Source: UBA1941 sp046329575 (GTDB lineage Bacteria > Bacteroidota > Bacteroidia > Chitinophagales > LD1). From it: a stretch of DNA of 64,000 nt. Numbering within the stretch: the stretch's first letter is position 1; each line of letters opens with the position of its first letter. The notes beneath the pieces are model-generated. The model was given only the letters and a program-made list of their open reading frames with translations. It was not told where the DNA came from and searched no databases. Location: assembly GCA_046329575.1 (NCBI GenBank), contig JAXLUJ010000002.1, positions 1 through 64,000 of the forward strand. The letters run 5' to 3'. This document shows, in pieces, positions 27,782-35,453 of this stretch. The position numbers and the translations under genes are program-made.

Positions 27782-29146
27782 ATGAAAGTGTACAATAATA
27801 TCCTGGAAACAATCGGCCAGACGCCCTTAGTTCGTTTGAACAAAATCGGGAAAGACATTCCTGCTCAGTTACTCGCAAAAGTGGAGTATTTCAATCCCGG
27901 TAATTCTATCAAAGATCGAATAGGCTATCAAATGGTGCTGGATGCCGAAGCCAGCGGAGCGCTGAAACCGGGCGGTACCATCATTGAATGTACTTCGGGA
28001 AATACAGGTATGGGTTTGGCGTTAGCCGCTGCCGTAAAAGGATACAAATGTATTTTCACTACCACCGATAAACAGTCAAAAGAGAAAGTTGACATCCTCC
28101 GTGCAATTGGCGCTGAGGTGATTGTTTGCCCAACCAATGTTTCGCACAACGACCCCCGCAATTACCACATGGTGGCCGAACGTTTGGCTAAAGAAATTCC
28201 AAACAGTTGCCACGTAAACCAATATGAAAATCTATCGAACCGCAAGGCACATTACCTTACTACAGGTCCTGAAATCTGGGATCAAACCGATGGAAAGATT
28301 ACGAAGTTTGTGGTGACCATTGGCACCGGCGGCACCATCACCGGAACCTCCATGTTCTTGAAAGAAAAGAATCCGAATATTCAAACGCTTGGTGTAGATT
28401 CTTACGGTTCTATTCTGAAAAAATATAAAGAAACCGGAGAGAAGGACATGAACGAGGCCTATCCTTATCTCATCGAAGGAATTGGACAGGATATCATTCC
28501 CGGAAATTTCGATTTCAATTACATTGATTATGTAGAACAGGTAAGCGATAAAGATGCGGCCTTGATGTGCCGCCGCCTGGCCCGCGAGGAAGGCTTGTTT
28601 ACCGGTTATTCCGGTGGCGCCGTAATGCAGGGCGTATTGCAAATGGCCGATCGTTTTACTAAAGATGATGTGGTGGTGATTGTATTCCACGACCACGGCA
28701 GCCGCTATGTAGCTAAAGTGTATAACGATGACTGGATGCGCGATCGTGGATTTTTGGAAGAAACAGAGGTAACAGCAAAACTGATTATTTCCCGCAAGCG
28801 CGATTTTCAAAATCTGGTAAGCGCATCGCCTGCAGAAACCGTGGCAGATGCTTTTTCGAAAATGAAAGAAATGGGGCTTACGCAATTACCGGTTATGGAT
28901 GATGGCAAGATTACCGGAAGTATTTCCGAGCACCTTATCCTTCGTTTGCTGATGGATGATGCGCAATCGCGCAGCAAGCAAGTAGGAGAGGTGATGGATA
29001 AACCTTTTCCGCAGGTGGCCTACAACGCTACTGCTGCCGAAATCAGTAAGCACATCTCAAAAAATAATTCTGCCGTAATGGTGCAGTTGCCCACCAGCGA
29101 TTGGGCCATTATCACTGAGTTCGACCTCATCGAAAGCATGAGCTAA
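27782..29146 (+). CDS. Cystathionine beta-synthase (PLP enzyme with C-terminal CBS domains)
   Basis: 454 residues. Joins serine and homocysteine to cystathionine (reverse transsulfuration) and may also release H2S. The N-terminal ~320 residues are the PLP beta-family fold: IGQTPLVRLN, the PLP lysine in FNPGNSIKDRIGY, the substrate loop TSGNTGMGLALAA, the phosphate-binding GTGGTITG and the conserved YSGGA. Residues ~335-454 form a pair of CBS domains (AETVADAFSKMKEMGLTQLPV ... GSISEHLILRLL). The CBS pair and total length separate it from cysteine synthase (~310 residues). An M24 peptidase gene starts 1 nt after its stop, so the two form an operon. Confidence 0.9.
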   Translation: MKVYNNILETIGQTPLVRLNKIGKDIPAQLLAKVEYFNPGNSIKDRIGYQMVLDAEASGALKPGGTIIECTSGNTGMGLALAAAVKGYKCIFTTTDKQSKEKVDILRAIGAEVIVCPTNVSHNDPRNYHMVAERLAKEIPNSCHVNQYENLSNRKAHYLTTGPEIWDQTDGKITKFVVTIGTGGTITGTSMFLKEKNPNIQTLGVDSYGSILKKYKETGEKDMNEAYPYLIEGIGQDIIPGNFDFNYIDYVEQVSDKDAALMCRRLAREEGLFTGYSGGAVMQGVLQMADRFTKDDVVVIVFHDHGSRYVAKVYNDDWMRDRGFLEETEVTAKLIISRKRDFQNLVSASPAETVADAFSKMKEMGLTQLPVMDDGKITGSISEHLILRLLMDDAQSRSKQVGEVMDKPFPQVAYNATAAEISKHISKNNSAVMVQLPTSDWAIITEFDLIESMS

Positions 29147-29147
29147 G

Positions 29148-29813
29148 ATGATTGCCAATCTTCGCGAAGCTGAATTACAGGCTGCTGCATTGTTTGAGGC
29201 CATTCAGCAGCGCGGAATGATTGTAGCAGGAAAATCGGAAAAGCAACTCAACAAAGAAATCTATCAACTGGCGAAAAGCGAATTTGGCGTGCGTACCCAT
29301 TGGCACAAACGCATTGTGCGCGCCGGTGCCAATACGTTGCAGCCATATCGCGAAAATCCTCCTGATTTGATATTGCAGGAAGATGATATTGTTTTCTTCG
29401 ATTTTGGTCCGGTATTCGAAGCCTGGGAAGCCGATTTCGGACGAACCTACGTGATAGGCAACAATCCGAAAAAGTTAAAGCTGATGCGCGATGTGGAAAG
29501 CGCCTGGCACCTCGGCAAGGCGTTCTACCAAAAACAGCCGCACTTACCTGCTCACGAACTATTTCAATATGCTTGCCAATTGGCGCATCAATTTGGTTGG
29601 GAATTTGGCGGACCCATTGCCGGACATATCATCGGCAAATTTCCGCATGAGCAACTACAGCCGCGTAATTTTGGGAACTACATCCATCCTTCTAATAAAA
29701 AAAGCATGGCCGAACTTGATACGAACGGCCATGCAAAAAACTGGATTCTGGAAATTCACTTTGTTGATCGGGAGGCCCGCATCGGTGGTTTCTTCGAGCA
29801 ATTACTCACCTAG
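29148..29813 (+). CDS. M24-family metallopeptidase (Xaa-Pro aminopeptidase-like, pita-bread fold)
   Basis: 221 residues. The expected di-metal ligands appear in order: two Asp in FFDFGPVFEAWEADFGRTY, a His in GHIIGKFPHE, a Glu in ILEIHFVD and a Glu in FFEQLL. It lacks the extra N-terminal creatinase domain, so it is a minimal catalytic unit, shorter than methionine aminopeptidase (~250). No signal peptide, hence cytoplasmic. It follows cystathionine beta-synthase by 1 nt and ends at a heptad array. The substrate is unknown; some M24 members are non-peptidase hydrolases. Confidence 0.82.
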   Translation: MIANLREAELQAAALFEAIQQRGMIVAGKSEKQLNKEIYQLAKSEFGVRTHWHKRIVRAGANTLQPYRENPPDLILQEDDIVFFDFGPVFEAWEADFGRTYVIGNNPKKLKLMRDVESAWHLGKAFYQKQPHLPAHELFQYACQLAHQFGWEFGGPIAGHIIGKFPHEQLQPRNFGNYIHPSNKKSMAELDTNGHAKNWILEIHFVDREARIGGFFEQLLT

Positions 29814-29819
29814 TTCAAC

Positions 29820-29903
29820 TCTCATCTTTCATCTCTCATCTCTCAGTTCTCATCTCTCAGTTCTCATCTCTCATTTCTCATCGCTCAATTCTCAGATCTC
29901 TAT
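29820..29903 (+). repeat. Heptad array T2 (12 units, tctcatc-like)
   Basis: Reads as exact 7-bp units: tctcatc tttcatc tctcatc tctcagt tctcatc tctcagt tctcatc tctcatt tctcatc gctcaat tctcaga tctctat. It lies between the convergent M24 and C1 peptidase genes and overlaps the last codons of the latter. The plus strand is C-rich and G-poor. Confidence 0.85.
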
Positions 29904-30686
29904 CATCCGTATGGTCCAGAAATCATCGGCCAGATTTTCGTTCAGGATATACTCGTAAGGCATGGTGAAATGGCCATCCTGACCCCAATCTTTGCCCCAG
30001 CTATTTCTTACCAGCAATCGTCCGGTGGCATCGTTGTAGCCTACGCACAATACAGCATGACCACCTTCCAATTTTTCTCCTGCGGCAGGCATTTGTAAAG
30101 TACCGGTTTTGGCCACACCTTCATCTTCAAATTTTTCATAAACCGAAAAGCCGAATACAAAAGGAAATCCTTCGGCTAAACAGCCTTTGATTTGTTTTAA
30201 ATCACGCGGAACGCGATGATAGGAGAGTACCTGATGTTGCAAAGCTTCGTTATAACAATCAGCAGTAGGCTTTTTCTTGAACTGCACCTTTCCGGCGCTG
30301 TACTTCCAGCGTTTCTCGGTGCAGGCGCCTAATTTGTTTACTGACTTTATACCGTTGCGAATCTCGGCGCCGTTGTCAATATCCACCGTGCCTTCAATCA
30401 CCCGTTCGTTGTAGTAAATGAACAACCGCGAAGGCATGAAGTCGTATTGCATACCCTGACGGCGCAATTCAAACTGTAAGGCGGCGGCAATAGCATTTCC
30501 GGTGCAACTGCCCAACTGTCCCTGATCGTAAACCTCAGGCAAATGTTTTCGCAGATCTACCGATTTAGGCAGAGCCTTTACTGTTTTTTTTGATGCTGCA
30601 AAAGGTTTATCGCGAAAATCGGGCATATCGGGCCGCCAGCCAAAACGGCTGATGCGGCGCCTGGAGGGAGCGCTAACTTTTTTCAT
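29892..30686 (-). CDS. C1-family (papain-like) cysteine peptidase, no signal peptide
   Basis: 264 residues. Papain-fold catalytic elements are all present: oxyanion Gln and nucleophile Cys in YDQGQLGSCTGNA (~residues 54-66), the His in GGHAVLCVGYN (~207-217) and the Asn in VRNSWGKDWGQDGHF (~225-239). It begins with a basic segment (MKKVSAPSRRRISRFGWRPD) that is not a Sec signal peptide, and no propeptide is evident. It lies 29 nt downstream of a lysozyme-like gene on the same strand, so the pair is probably one operon. Possible roles are cytoplasmic proteolysis or a toxin-like effector exported by another route; the sequence does not decide. Confidence 0.85.
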   Translation of the reverse strand: MKKVSAPSRRRISRFGWRPDMPDFRDKPFAASKKTVKALPKSVDLRKHLPEVYDQGQLGSCTGNAIAAALQFELRRQGMQYDFMPSRLFIYYNERVIEGTVDIDNGAEIRNGIKSVNKLGACTEKRWKYSAGKVQFKKKPTADCYNEALQHQVLSYHRVPRDLKQIKGCLAEGFPFVFGFSVYEKFEDEGVAKTGTLQMPAAGEKLEGGHAVLCVGYNDATGRLLVRNSWGKDWGQDGHFTMPYEYILNENLADDFWTIRMIEI

Positions 30687-30715
30687 AAGATTTGGTTTTA
30701 TGGTTAAGAAAAAAT

Positions 30716-31498
30716 TCAGAGGTTGTTGAACACGCTGCGGTAACGCAGCACTTCCTTCGAATAATCTTTGTTAAAGGTGTAGGAGTCAACGTCAATTGAT
30801 TTTGCCAATGCTTTCAATACATTGCCCTGCCCGCAATTGTATGCGGCTACACAGGCGCGTTCAAATTCGGAAGCGCTTAATTTAGTTTGCCATCCTGCCG
30901 CTTTCAGCGAAGCTGCCTTTTCTTTCAAAACAGCAATAGCCTTAGCGCAGCATAAATTTGGGTCGGCCCAATTGCCGGAATTGATAAAATCGGGATAAGA
31001 ACCAATATCGATTTGCCAATAGCCATAACCGTGATAGCTATTGTGGTGATAATCGCCTTTCATGTTGGCATGAATGAAGGCCACATCATGGCCCTGATTT
31101 ACATAACGGGTAATTAAAAATCCGGTTTCGCGGGCTACCATACCGGCCAGCAAATCTACCGGAAAAGGACTGGCGCCACCGCTAACCGCTTTGGTAATGA
31201 TATCACCTAAATTCGTACTAATCCACTGCATCAAATCGCGATCGGTAGCAATGCGCTCTACCGTAGGTTCTTTGTCGGGATTAAAGCCTAGTTCGTAAGC
31301 CTTACCCAACGTTACACTCCCGGCAACGCCTGCCGCGGGTTTAATGCCGTAATACTTTTGGAATGCAATTGTGGCTTCCTGAGTTTTTGCACCAAACAAA
31401 TTGGTGGCCGTTATAGTTTTGGAAAGAAAGCCTTGTTTTTGTAGAAACTGTTGCCATTTTTTTACCAGTGGCGACTGGTCGTTTAGTTGAATAGCCAT
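30716..31498 (-). CDS. Peptidoglycan-binding lysozyme/transglycosylase-like protein, no signal peptide
   Basis: 260 residues from ATG 31498 (the longer frame from 31540 adds 14 residues with no domain). Residues ~5-75 form a peptidoglycan-binding type 1 domain (SPLVKKWQQFLQKQGF ... FGAKTQEATIAFQKYYG). The remainder resembles goose-type lysozyme/SLT transglycosylases: a candidate catalytic Glu in GMVARETGFL, then YGYWQIDIGSYPDF (compare the family's GLMQI) and a C-terminal AAYNCGQGNVLKAL (AYNxGxGxV motif). There is no signal peptide or TM helix. Followed by a C1 peptidase gene, which suggests a two-enzyme wall- and protein-degrading module. Confidence 0.82.
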   Translation of the reverse strand: MAIQLNDQSPLVKKWQQFLQKQGFLSKTITATNLFGAKTQEATIAFQKYYGIKPAAGVAGSVTLGKAYELGFNPDKEPTVERIATDRDLMQWISTNLGDIITKAVSGGASPFPVDLLAGMVARETGFLITRYVNQGHDVAFIHANMKGDYHHNSYHGYGYWQIDIGSYPDFINSGNWADPNLCCAKAIAVLKEKAASLKAAGWQTKLSASEFERACVAAYNCGQGNVLKALAKSIDVDSYTFNKDYSKEVLRYRSVFNNL

Positions 31499-31608
31499 TT
31501 TTAGGAATTGATGGTCAAGCTTAAACAAAATTGCCGACAATGGAAAGCGAGCCGGCAGAGCATTGGCGTGGCGGGAACATTTTTTTTTGAAAAGATTAAA
31601 ACGATTTT

Positions 31609-31989
31609 ATGATTGAAAGAATCATTACTGTGCCAGATAATCTGGTTGCTTTTCGCGCCACTGGCGAAATCACCAAAGAAAATTATGAAACCGTTGTAAT
31701 TCCGGCCGTTACCGAACTGGTAAAACGTACCGGAGAACTGAATTTCATACTGGTGGTTGATACCGAATTATCAAATTTTACTCCCGGTGCGTGGATGCAG
31801 GACGCCTGGATGGGCCTTAAAAATCTGGCAAAATGGAACCGCAGCGCTATTGTTTCCGAATCGGCTGCCATCCGAAAGTTCACCGATATTTTCAGCGCCT
31901 TTGTTCCGGGCGAGTTCCGCGGCTTCCCGCACAGCGAAATGCAACAAGCCATCGCCTTTGTTTCCGGAAAAGCCAGCGCCGGACTCTAA
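31609..31989 (+). CDS. SpoIIAA-like STAS/SEC14-fold protein (DUF3478 type)
   Basis: 126 residues, a single alpha/beta domain. The pattern MIERIITVPDNLVAFRATGEIT, the strand LNFILVVDTEL and the middle WMQDAWMGLKNLAKWNRSAIVSE match the STAS/SpoIIAA-like family seen as small stand-alone proteins in many bacteria. The C-terminal part (FRGFPHSEMQQAIAFVSG) also fits. The function of these proteins is not settled; anti-sigma-type regulation is only inferred from the fold. It is divergent from the lysozyme-like gene and followed by a heptad array. Confidence 0.75.
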   Translation: MIERIITVPDNLVAFRATGEITKENYETVVIPAVTELVKRTGELNFILVVDTELSNFTPGAWMQDAWMGLKNLAKWNRSAIVSESAAIRKFTDIFSAFVPGEFRGFPHSEMQQAIAFVSGKASAGL

Positions 31990-32030
31990 ACCGGAAATTT
32001 CAAACGCCTAACGCATACTTCGCAGCTTGT

Positions 32031-32114
32031 AACTCGCAACTCGCAACTCGTAACTCATAACTCATAACTCATAACTCATAACTCATAACTCATAACTTAT
32101 AGCTCCTAACTAGC
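32031..32114 (+). repeat. Heptad array T3 (12 units, aactcat-like)
   Basis: Twelve 7-bp units: aactcgc (x2), aactcgt, aactcat (x6, identical), aacttat, agctcct, aactagc. It lies between the STAS-like gene and bamD, both plus strand. The plus strand is G-poor. Confidence 0.88.
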
Positions 32115-32152
32115 CTCCCACTTTTTTTCATAAAAACTCCAAATTCACCCGC

Positions 32153-32180
32153 TTGGGCTGCCGGGGAAATTTTATCTTCG
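32153..32180 (+). promoter_or_regulatory. Putative bamD promoter
   Basis: TTG at 32153-32155 and TATCTTCG at 32173-32180, 17 bp apart. The -7 box ends 10 nt before the ATG at 32191, so the leader would be only a few nt. The same TATCTTCGCC core precedes scpB. Confidence 0.5.
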
Positions 32181-32190
32181 CCACCCTCAA

Positions 32191-33384
32191 ATGCGTATTT
32201 CTACTGTATTCAGCGCCGGCCGGCGTTTTGGTTTTGTTGCCATCGTTATGGCCTTGCTGATGCTTGTGCAAAGCTGTGAAACACCTGAAAAGGTGCTGAA
32301 AAGCAATGATGTAGATTATAAATTGAAGAAAGCAACCTATTGGTACAACAAAAAGGAATACTTCAAATGTATTCCGTTGTTTGAAGAACTAATGGGCGTA
32401 ATGAAAGGCCGCAGTTCTACCGAAGATATCTACTACATGTATTGCATGGCCAACTACCGCCAGGGCGATTTCATGATTTCTGCTTATCACTTTAAGAATT
32501 TCACTAATCTGTACCCCTTAAGCCCCAAGGCCGAAGAGTGCAGTTTTATGCATGGAAAGAGCAACGAACGCCTCTCGCCAAAATATGAGTTAGACCAAAC
32601 CTATACCTACAAAGCAATTGATGCCTATCAGGAATTCATAAACTCCTATCCGGAAAGTGCCCGCGTGGATAGCGCCAACCGCCTCATAATGAAGCTTCGC
32701 AAAAAGCTGGAAAAGAAGGCCATGGTGAATGCCGAACTGTACTATAAAACCCAAAACTACCGCGCTGCCGCCACCTGCTTCGAAAATTTGCTGGTGCAGT
32801 ATCCCGATATCGACAATGTGGAGCGCATTCTGTTCATGGTAGTGAAATCAAACCATAAATTTGCCGAAAACAGTATTGTTACCAAAAAAGTAGAGCGCTA
32901 TCACAACGTGATTAATGCCTACAATATTTTCCGGTATAAATACCCGCAAAGTCAGTATGACGCCGAGGTGAAGAGCTATGCTACCGATGCACATTTCAAA
33001 GCGGTAACATCGGCGTATGAACATGCCGAAGCCTCTTTCCCTTGGGAAAAAGAAGGCTATTTCAACCTGGCCATTAAAGAAGCGGAAAGGCAAAAAGAGT
33101 TTATTGCCGACCCTAAATCGCAGAAAAAAGTTCAGCAAATCATTGAAAAGTCGTACTACGGAATTGTACGCAATAATTTCGAACAAGCTGAGGAATTTGA
33201 CACCGACAGTCTGCGAAAGGTCACTAAAAAGATCGAACTTTATGACCGTACTGTCAAAAGTTATTATAACTTTGTTGACAAATATAAGGACAGCCGCTAC
33301 ATTCGCGAAGCGGAGCGCCTTTACACCACTTCAACCGAAAAAATAGCAAAATTCAAGAACGATGGACAAAAGCAAAAAAATTAA
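32191..33384 (+). CDS. bamD: Outer-membrane assembly lipoprotein BamD
   Basis: 397 residues. Lipoprotein signal with Cys29 (MLVQSCETPEKVLKSND, the usual Bacteroidota BamD opening). TPR-like helical pairs follow: ATYWYNKKEYFKCIPLFEEL, YYMYCMANYRQGDFMISAYHFKNF, LYYKTQNYRAAATCFENLL. It is part of the BAM machine that inserts beta-barrels into the outer membrane, consistent with the TonB receptor and T9SS cargo in this window. rpoZ follows in the same operon; its 33362 start would overlap the bamD end by 23 nt, an order common in this phylum. The protein is longer than proteobacterial BamD (~245), which is normal for Bacteroidota. Confidence 0.93.
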   Translation: MRISTVFSAGRRFGFVAIVMALLMLVQSCETPEKVLKSNDVDYKLKKATYWYNKKEYFKCIPLFEELMGVMKGRSSTEDIYYMYCMANYRQGDFMISAYHFKNFTNLYPLSPKAEECSFMHGKSNERLSPKYELDQTYTYKAIDAYQEFINSYPESARVDSANRLIMKLRKKLEKKAMVNAELYYKTQNYRAAATCFENLLVQYPDIDNVERILFMVVKSNHKFAENSIVTKKVERYHNVINAYNIFRYKYPQSQYDAEVKSYATDAHFKAVTSAYEHAEASFPWEKEGYFNLAIKEAERQKEFIADPKSQKKVQQIIEKSYYGIVRNNFEQAEEFDTDSLRKVTKKIELYDRTVKSYYNFVDKYKDSRYIREAERLYTTSTEKIAKFKNDGQKQKN

Positions 33385-33688
33385 GATGTCGCAGATTTCG
33401 CCGCTCATCGAAACGCAAAACCTCGAAGCAATGGCGCATAAAACATCTAATGTTTATGAATCGATAGCCATGATCGCCAAGCGCGCCAATCAGATCTCTA
33501 CAGAACTGAAATCAGAGCTGCATTCGAAACTGGAAGATTTCGCTACGCATACTGACCAACTGGAAGAAGTAGTGGAGAATCGCGAACAAATCGAGATTTC
33601 GAAATTCTATGAAAAATTGCCTCACCCAACCATTCTGGCAACTAAAGAATTTAACGACGATCAATTGATGAGCCGTTACGAAAACTAA
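33362..33688 (+). CDS. rpoZ: RNA polymerase omega subunit-like protein (Bacteroidota RpoZ)
   Basis: 108 residues (100 if ATG 33386, 1 nt after the bamD stop, is used). The core KTSNVYESIAMIAKRANQIS is the omega signature in this phylum, followed by a charged helix (LHSKLEDFATHTDQLEE) and FYEKLPHPTILATKEF. It binds beta-prime and aids polymerase assembly. Its place right after bamD supports the call. A rho-independent terminator follows it, separating it from the coaC-like gene. Confidence 0.85.
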   Translation: MDKSKKIKMSQISPLIETQNLEAMAHKTSNVYESIAMIAKRANQISTELKSELHSKLEDFATHTDQLEEVVENREQIEISKFYEKLPHPTILATKEFNDDQLMSRYEN

Positions 33689-33712
33689 ATTGCTTTCATT
33701 GAAAAATAACGT

Positions 33713-33746
33713 ATCGCAAGTCATATTCTGGCTTGCGATTTTTTTT
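33713..33746 (+). terminator. Rho-independent terminator after rpoZ
   Basis: Stem ATCGCAAG (33713-33720) / CTTGCGAT (33732-33739), 11-nt loop, followed by a run of eight T's. It sits 25 bp after the rpoZ stop and ends the bamD-rpoZ transcript. Confidence 0.85.
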
Positions 33747-33754
33747 AGAAAAAT

Positions 33755-34288
33755 ATGAAGGGCAAAAAAATACTGCTGGGCATTTCAGGAAGCATTGCCG
33801 CTTACAAAAGCGCCCTATTGGTGCGCCTGCTTGTAAAAGCAGGTGCTGAAGTGCAGGTAGTTATGACCCGCTCGGCAACTGATTTCATTACACCGCTTAC
33901 CTTAAGCGTGCTCAGCAAAAAAACGGTAGTTACCGATCTCACTAACGATGCCAATACCTGGAATAACCACGTAGAGTTGGGCCTTTGGGCCGATGTGCTG
34001 CTCATTGCCCCGGCCAGCGCCAATACCATAGCTAAAATGGCCGGTGGCCAATGCGACAATATGCTGCTGGCCACCTATCTCTCGGCTAAGTGCCCGGTAT
34101 GTTTTGCTCCGGCTATGGACCTCGATATGTGGAAACATCCCGCCACACAACGCAATGTGGCCACGCTTCAGTCGTTTGGAAACAAAATGATTCCTGTGGG
34201 GCATGGCGAACTTGCCAGCGGATTAGTGGGCGATGGCCGTATGGCGGAACCTGAAAGTATTATTGAATTTCTTCAATCCAGTATTTAA
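33755..34288 (+). CDS. Phosphopantothenoylcysteine decarboxylase domain (CoaC only; CoaB half missing)
   Basis: 177 residues of HFCD flavoprotein: GISGSIAAYKSALLVR (FMN binding), the catalytic His in NNHVELGLWADVLLIAPASANT, the substrate motif PAMDLDMW and the flap HGELASGLVGDGRMAEPES. In most bacteria this is the N-terminal half of the bifunctional ~400-residue CoaBC (Dfp) of coenzyme A synthesis. Here the frame stops right after the decarboxylase domain and a DUF1330 gene begins 7 nt later, so the CoaB ligase is absent. The flap has Ser where E. coli Dfp has its active Cys (from memory), and the PxMN motif has Asp for Asn. It may be a true stand-alone CoaC or a related flavoprotein decarboxylase. 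Confidence 0.85.
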   Translation: MKGKKILLGISGSIAAYKSALLVRLLVKAGAEVQVVMTRSATDFITPLTLSVLSKKTVVTDLTNDANTWNNHVELGLWADVLLIAPASANTIAKMAGGQCDNMLLATYLSAKCPVCFAPAMDLDMWKHPATQRNVATLQSFGNKMIPVGHGELASGLVGDGRMAEPESIIEFLQSSI

Positions 34289-34295
34289 TCAAAAC

Positions 34296-34598
34296 ATGAA
34301 CAAGACCTTTCTTATCGTTAATGCCATTCCGAACGCCGATGATATGCCCAGTTTTCAATCCTATTTGCAACAAATCATTCCCATTTTTATGCAATATGGC
34401 GGAAGCAATATGCAGCGCTGGCGAACGGTTGAACAGGTAATGGGTCAGGGAGGCATCAAGGCCGCTGCCGTGCTGGAATTTCCATCGGCTCAGGCAATTA
34501 AAGATATGATTGCCGGGCCGGAATTCAATGCCCTCAACGATTTGCGCAAAAAGGCGTATCGGCAGGAGGTAGATCTCATGATTTGCGAAACCTTGTAA
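34296..34598 (+). CDS. DUF1330 domain protein (dimeric ferredoxin-like fold)
   Basis: 100 residues from ATG 34296 (the earlier frame start at 34233 lies inside coaC and is not used). One alpha/beta domain: FLIVNAIPNADDMPSFQSYLQQIIPIFMQYGG ... LEFPSAQAIKDMIAGPEFNAL resembles DUF1330/NIPSNAP-like proteins. Function unknown. It starts 7 nt after coaC in the same direction and is probably co-transcribed with it. A GC-rich repeat element follows. Confidence 0.78.
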   Translation: MNKTFLIVNAIPNADDMPSFQSYLQQIIPIFMQYGGSNMQRWRTVEQVMGQGGIKAAAVLEFPSAQAIKDMIAGPEFNALNDLRKKAYRQEVDLMICETL

Positions 34599-34609
34599 TC
34601 TGATAATTT

Positions 34610-34730
34610 TTATGGCGGCAACCGGGTGCTTTCAGGCTCCGCTCCGCTTCGGTGCTACACTACGTTCCGCACCCACGCCTTCGGCGTGGCCTTGCCGCCC
34701 CCTGCCGCGGGGCAACATACACGCATGGCG
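34610..34730 (+). repeat. GC-rich dispersed intergenic element, copy R3
   Basis: Starts TATGGCGGCAACCGGG, continues CAGGCTCCGCTCCGCTTCGGTGC, holds the palindrome CCACGCCTTCGGCGTGG and ends CCTGCCGCGGGGC. It is related to R1 and R2 (same order of blocks) but with a different central palindrome. It lies between the convergent DUF1330 and scpB genes. Confidence 0.75.
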
Positions 34731-34756
34731 TTGGTCATCCTGCCTCGCTTTTCAAA

Positions 34757-34803
34757 AATTCAAACTATCCAACTTTAAACTTTAAACTTTCAGCTTAAAA
34801 CTA
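34757..34803 (+). repeat. Short heptad array T6 (aacttta-like)
   Basis: Units aattcaa actatcc aacttta aacttta aactttc agcttaa run up to and into the scpB stop codon. Same 7-bp period as arrays T1-T5. Confidence 0.65.
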
Positions 34804-35403
34804 CTCTGCGCTTTCTGCAGAAGGAAGATCCGAAACCACTTCACTCACCTCGCCAATGGTGTTTTCTTCTGGTAAAATCACATCTTTCAATTTCGGCAAT
34901 TCCATAGTGCTATTGATGCCGAAATAATCGAGAAACAATGGCGTAACTTTATAAAGAATTGGTTTGCCCACGGCCTCCTCAATGCGCCCCGCTACTTCTA
35001 TCAATTCTTTTTCCAGAAGTTTCTGTACCGAATAATCGCAGTTCACCCCGCGTATGGCCTCACATTCTGTTTTGGTAATCGGACCTTTATAGGCGATGAT
35101 GGCCAGCGTTTCCAAAGCGGCAGTTGAAAGCCTCTTTTTTTCCTTCTGGCCAATCAAAATAGAAACAGTAGGATAATAAGCGGGTTTAGTAAAGAATTGA
35201 TAACCTCCTCCAATCACCCGAAGTTCGAACGAAAAATAATCGCTGCTGAATTTTTCGGCTATGGCCTGCAGCAATTCGTCAAGAATATTCTCATCAATTA
35301 CGGCTCCTTCAATTTTCTTTACACAGTCTATAATTTCACCCTTTGAAATGGCCGTGTCGCTGCTGAAGATCAGCGCTTCGATATGTTGTTGCAGATTTTC
35401 CAT
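34801..35403 (-). CDS. scpB: Segregation and condensation protein B
   Basis: 200 residues. Winged-helix partner of ScpA and SMC in chromosome condensation and segregation. Typical features: QQHIEALIFSSDTAISKGEI at the start, the core KEKKRLSTAALETLAIIAYKGPITKTECEAIRGVN and LEKELIEVAGRIEEAVGKPILYKVT, then LFLDYFGINS. An acidic tail follows (ENTIGEVSEVVSDLPSAESAE). A promoter with TTG-N20-TATCTTCG lies 10 nt upstream. scpA is not adjacent. Confidence 0.93.
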   Translation of the reverse strand: MENLQQHIEALIFSSDTAISKGEIIDCVKKIEGAVIDENILDELLQAIAEKFSSDYFSFELRVIGGGYQFFTKPAYYPTVSILIGQKEKKRLSTAALETLAIIAYKGPITKTECEAIRGVNCDYSVQKLLEKELIEVAGRIEEAVGKPILYKVTPLFLDYFGINSTMELPKLKDVILPEENTIGEVSEVVSDLPSAESAE

Positions 35404-35413
35404 AAAAGGATGG

Positions 35414-35444
35414 CGAAGATAAGGTTTTGAACTGTTTTCAGCAA
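35414..35444 (-). promoter_or_regulatory. scpB promoter
   Basis: On the minus strand: TTG (35442-35444), 20 bp, TATCTTCG (35414-35421), ending 10 nt before the ATG. Good spacing for the Bacteroidota primary sigma factor. Confidence 0.6.
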
Positions 35445-35453
35445 TGAATTCAC

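Noticed and set aside
27782..29146. Cysteine synthase (CysK)
   Set aside because: About 130 extra residues at the C-terminus form a CBS-domain pair, typical of cystathionine beta-synthase.
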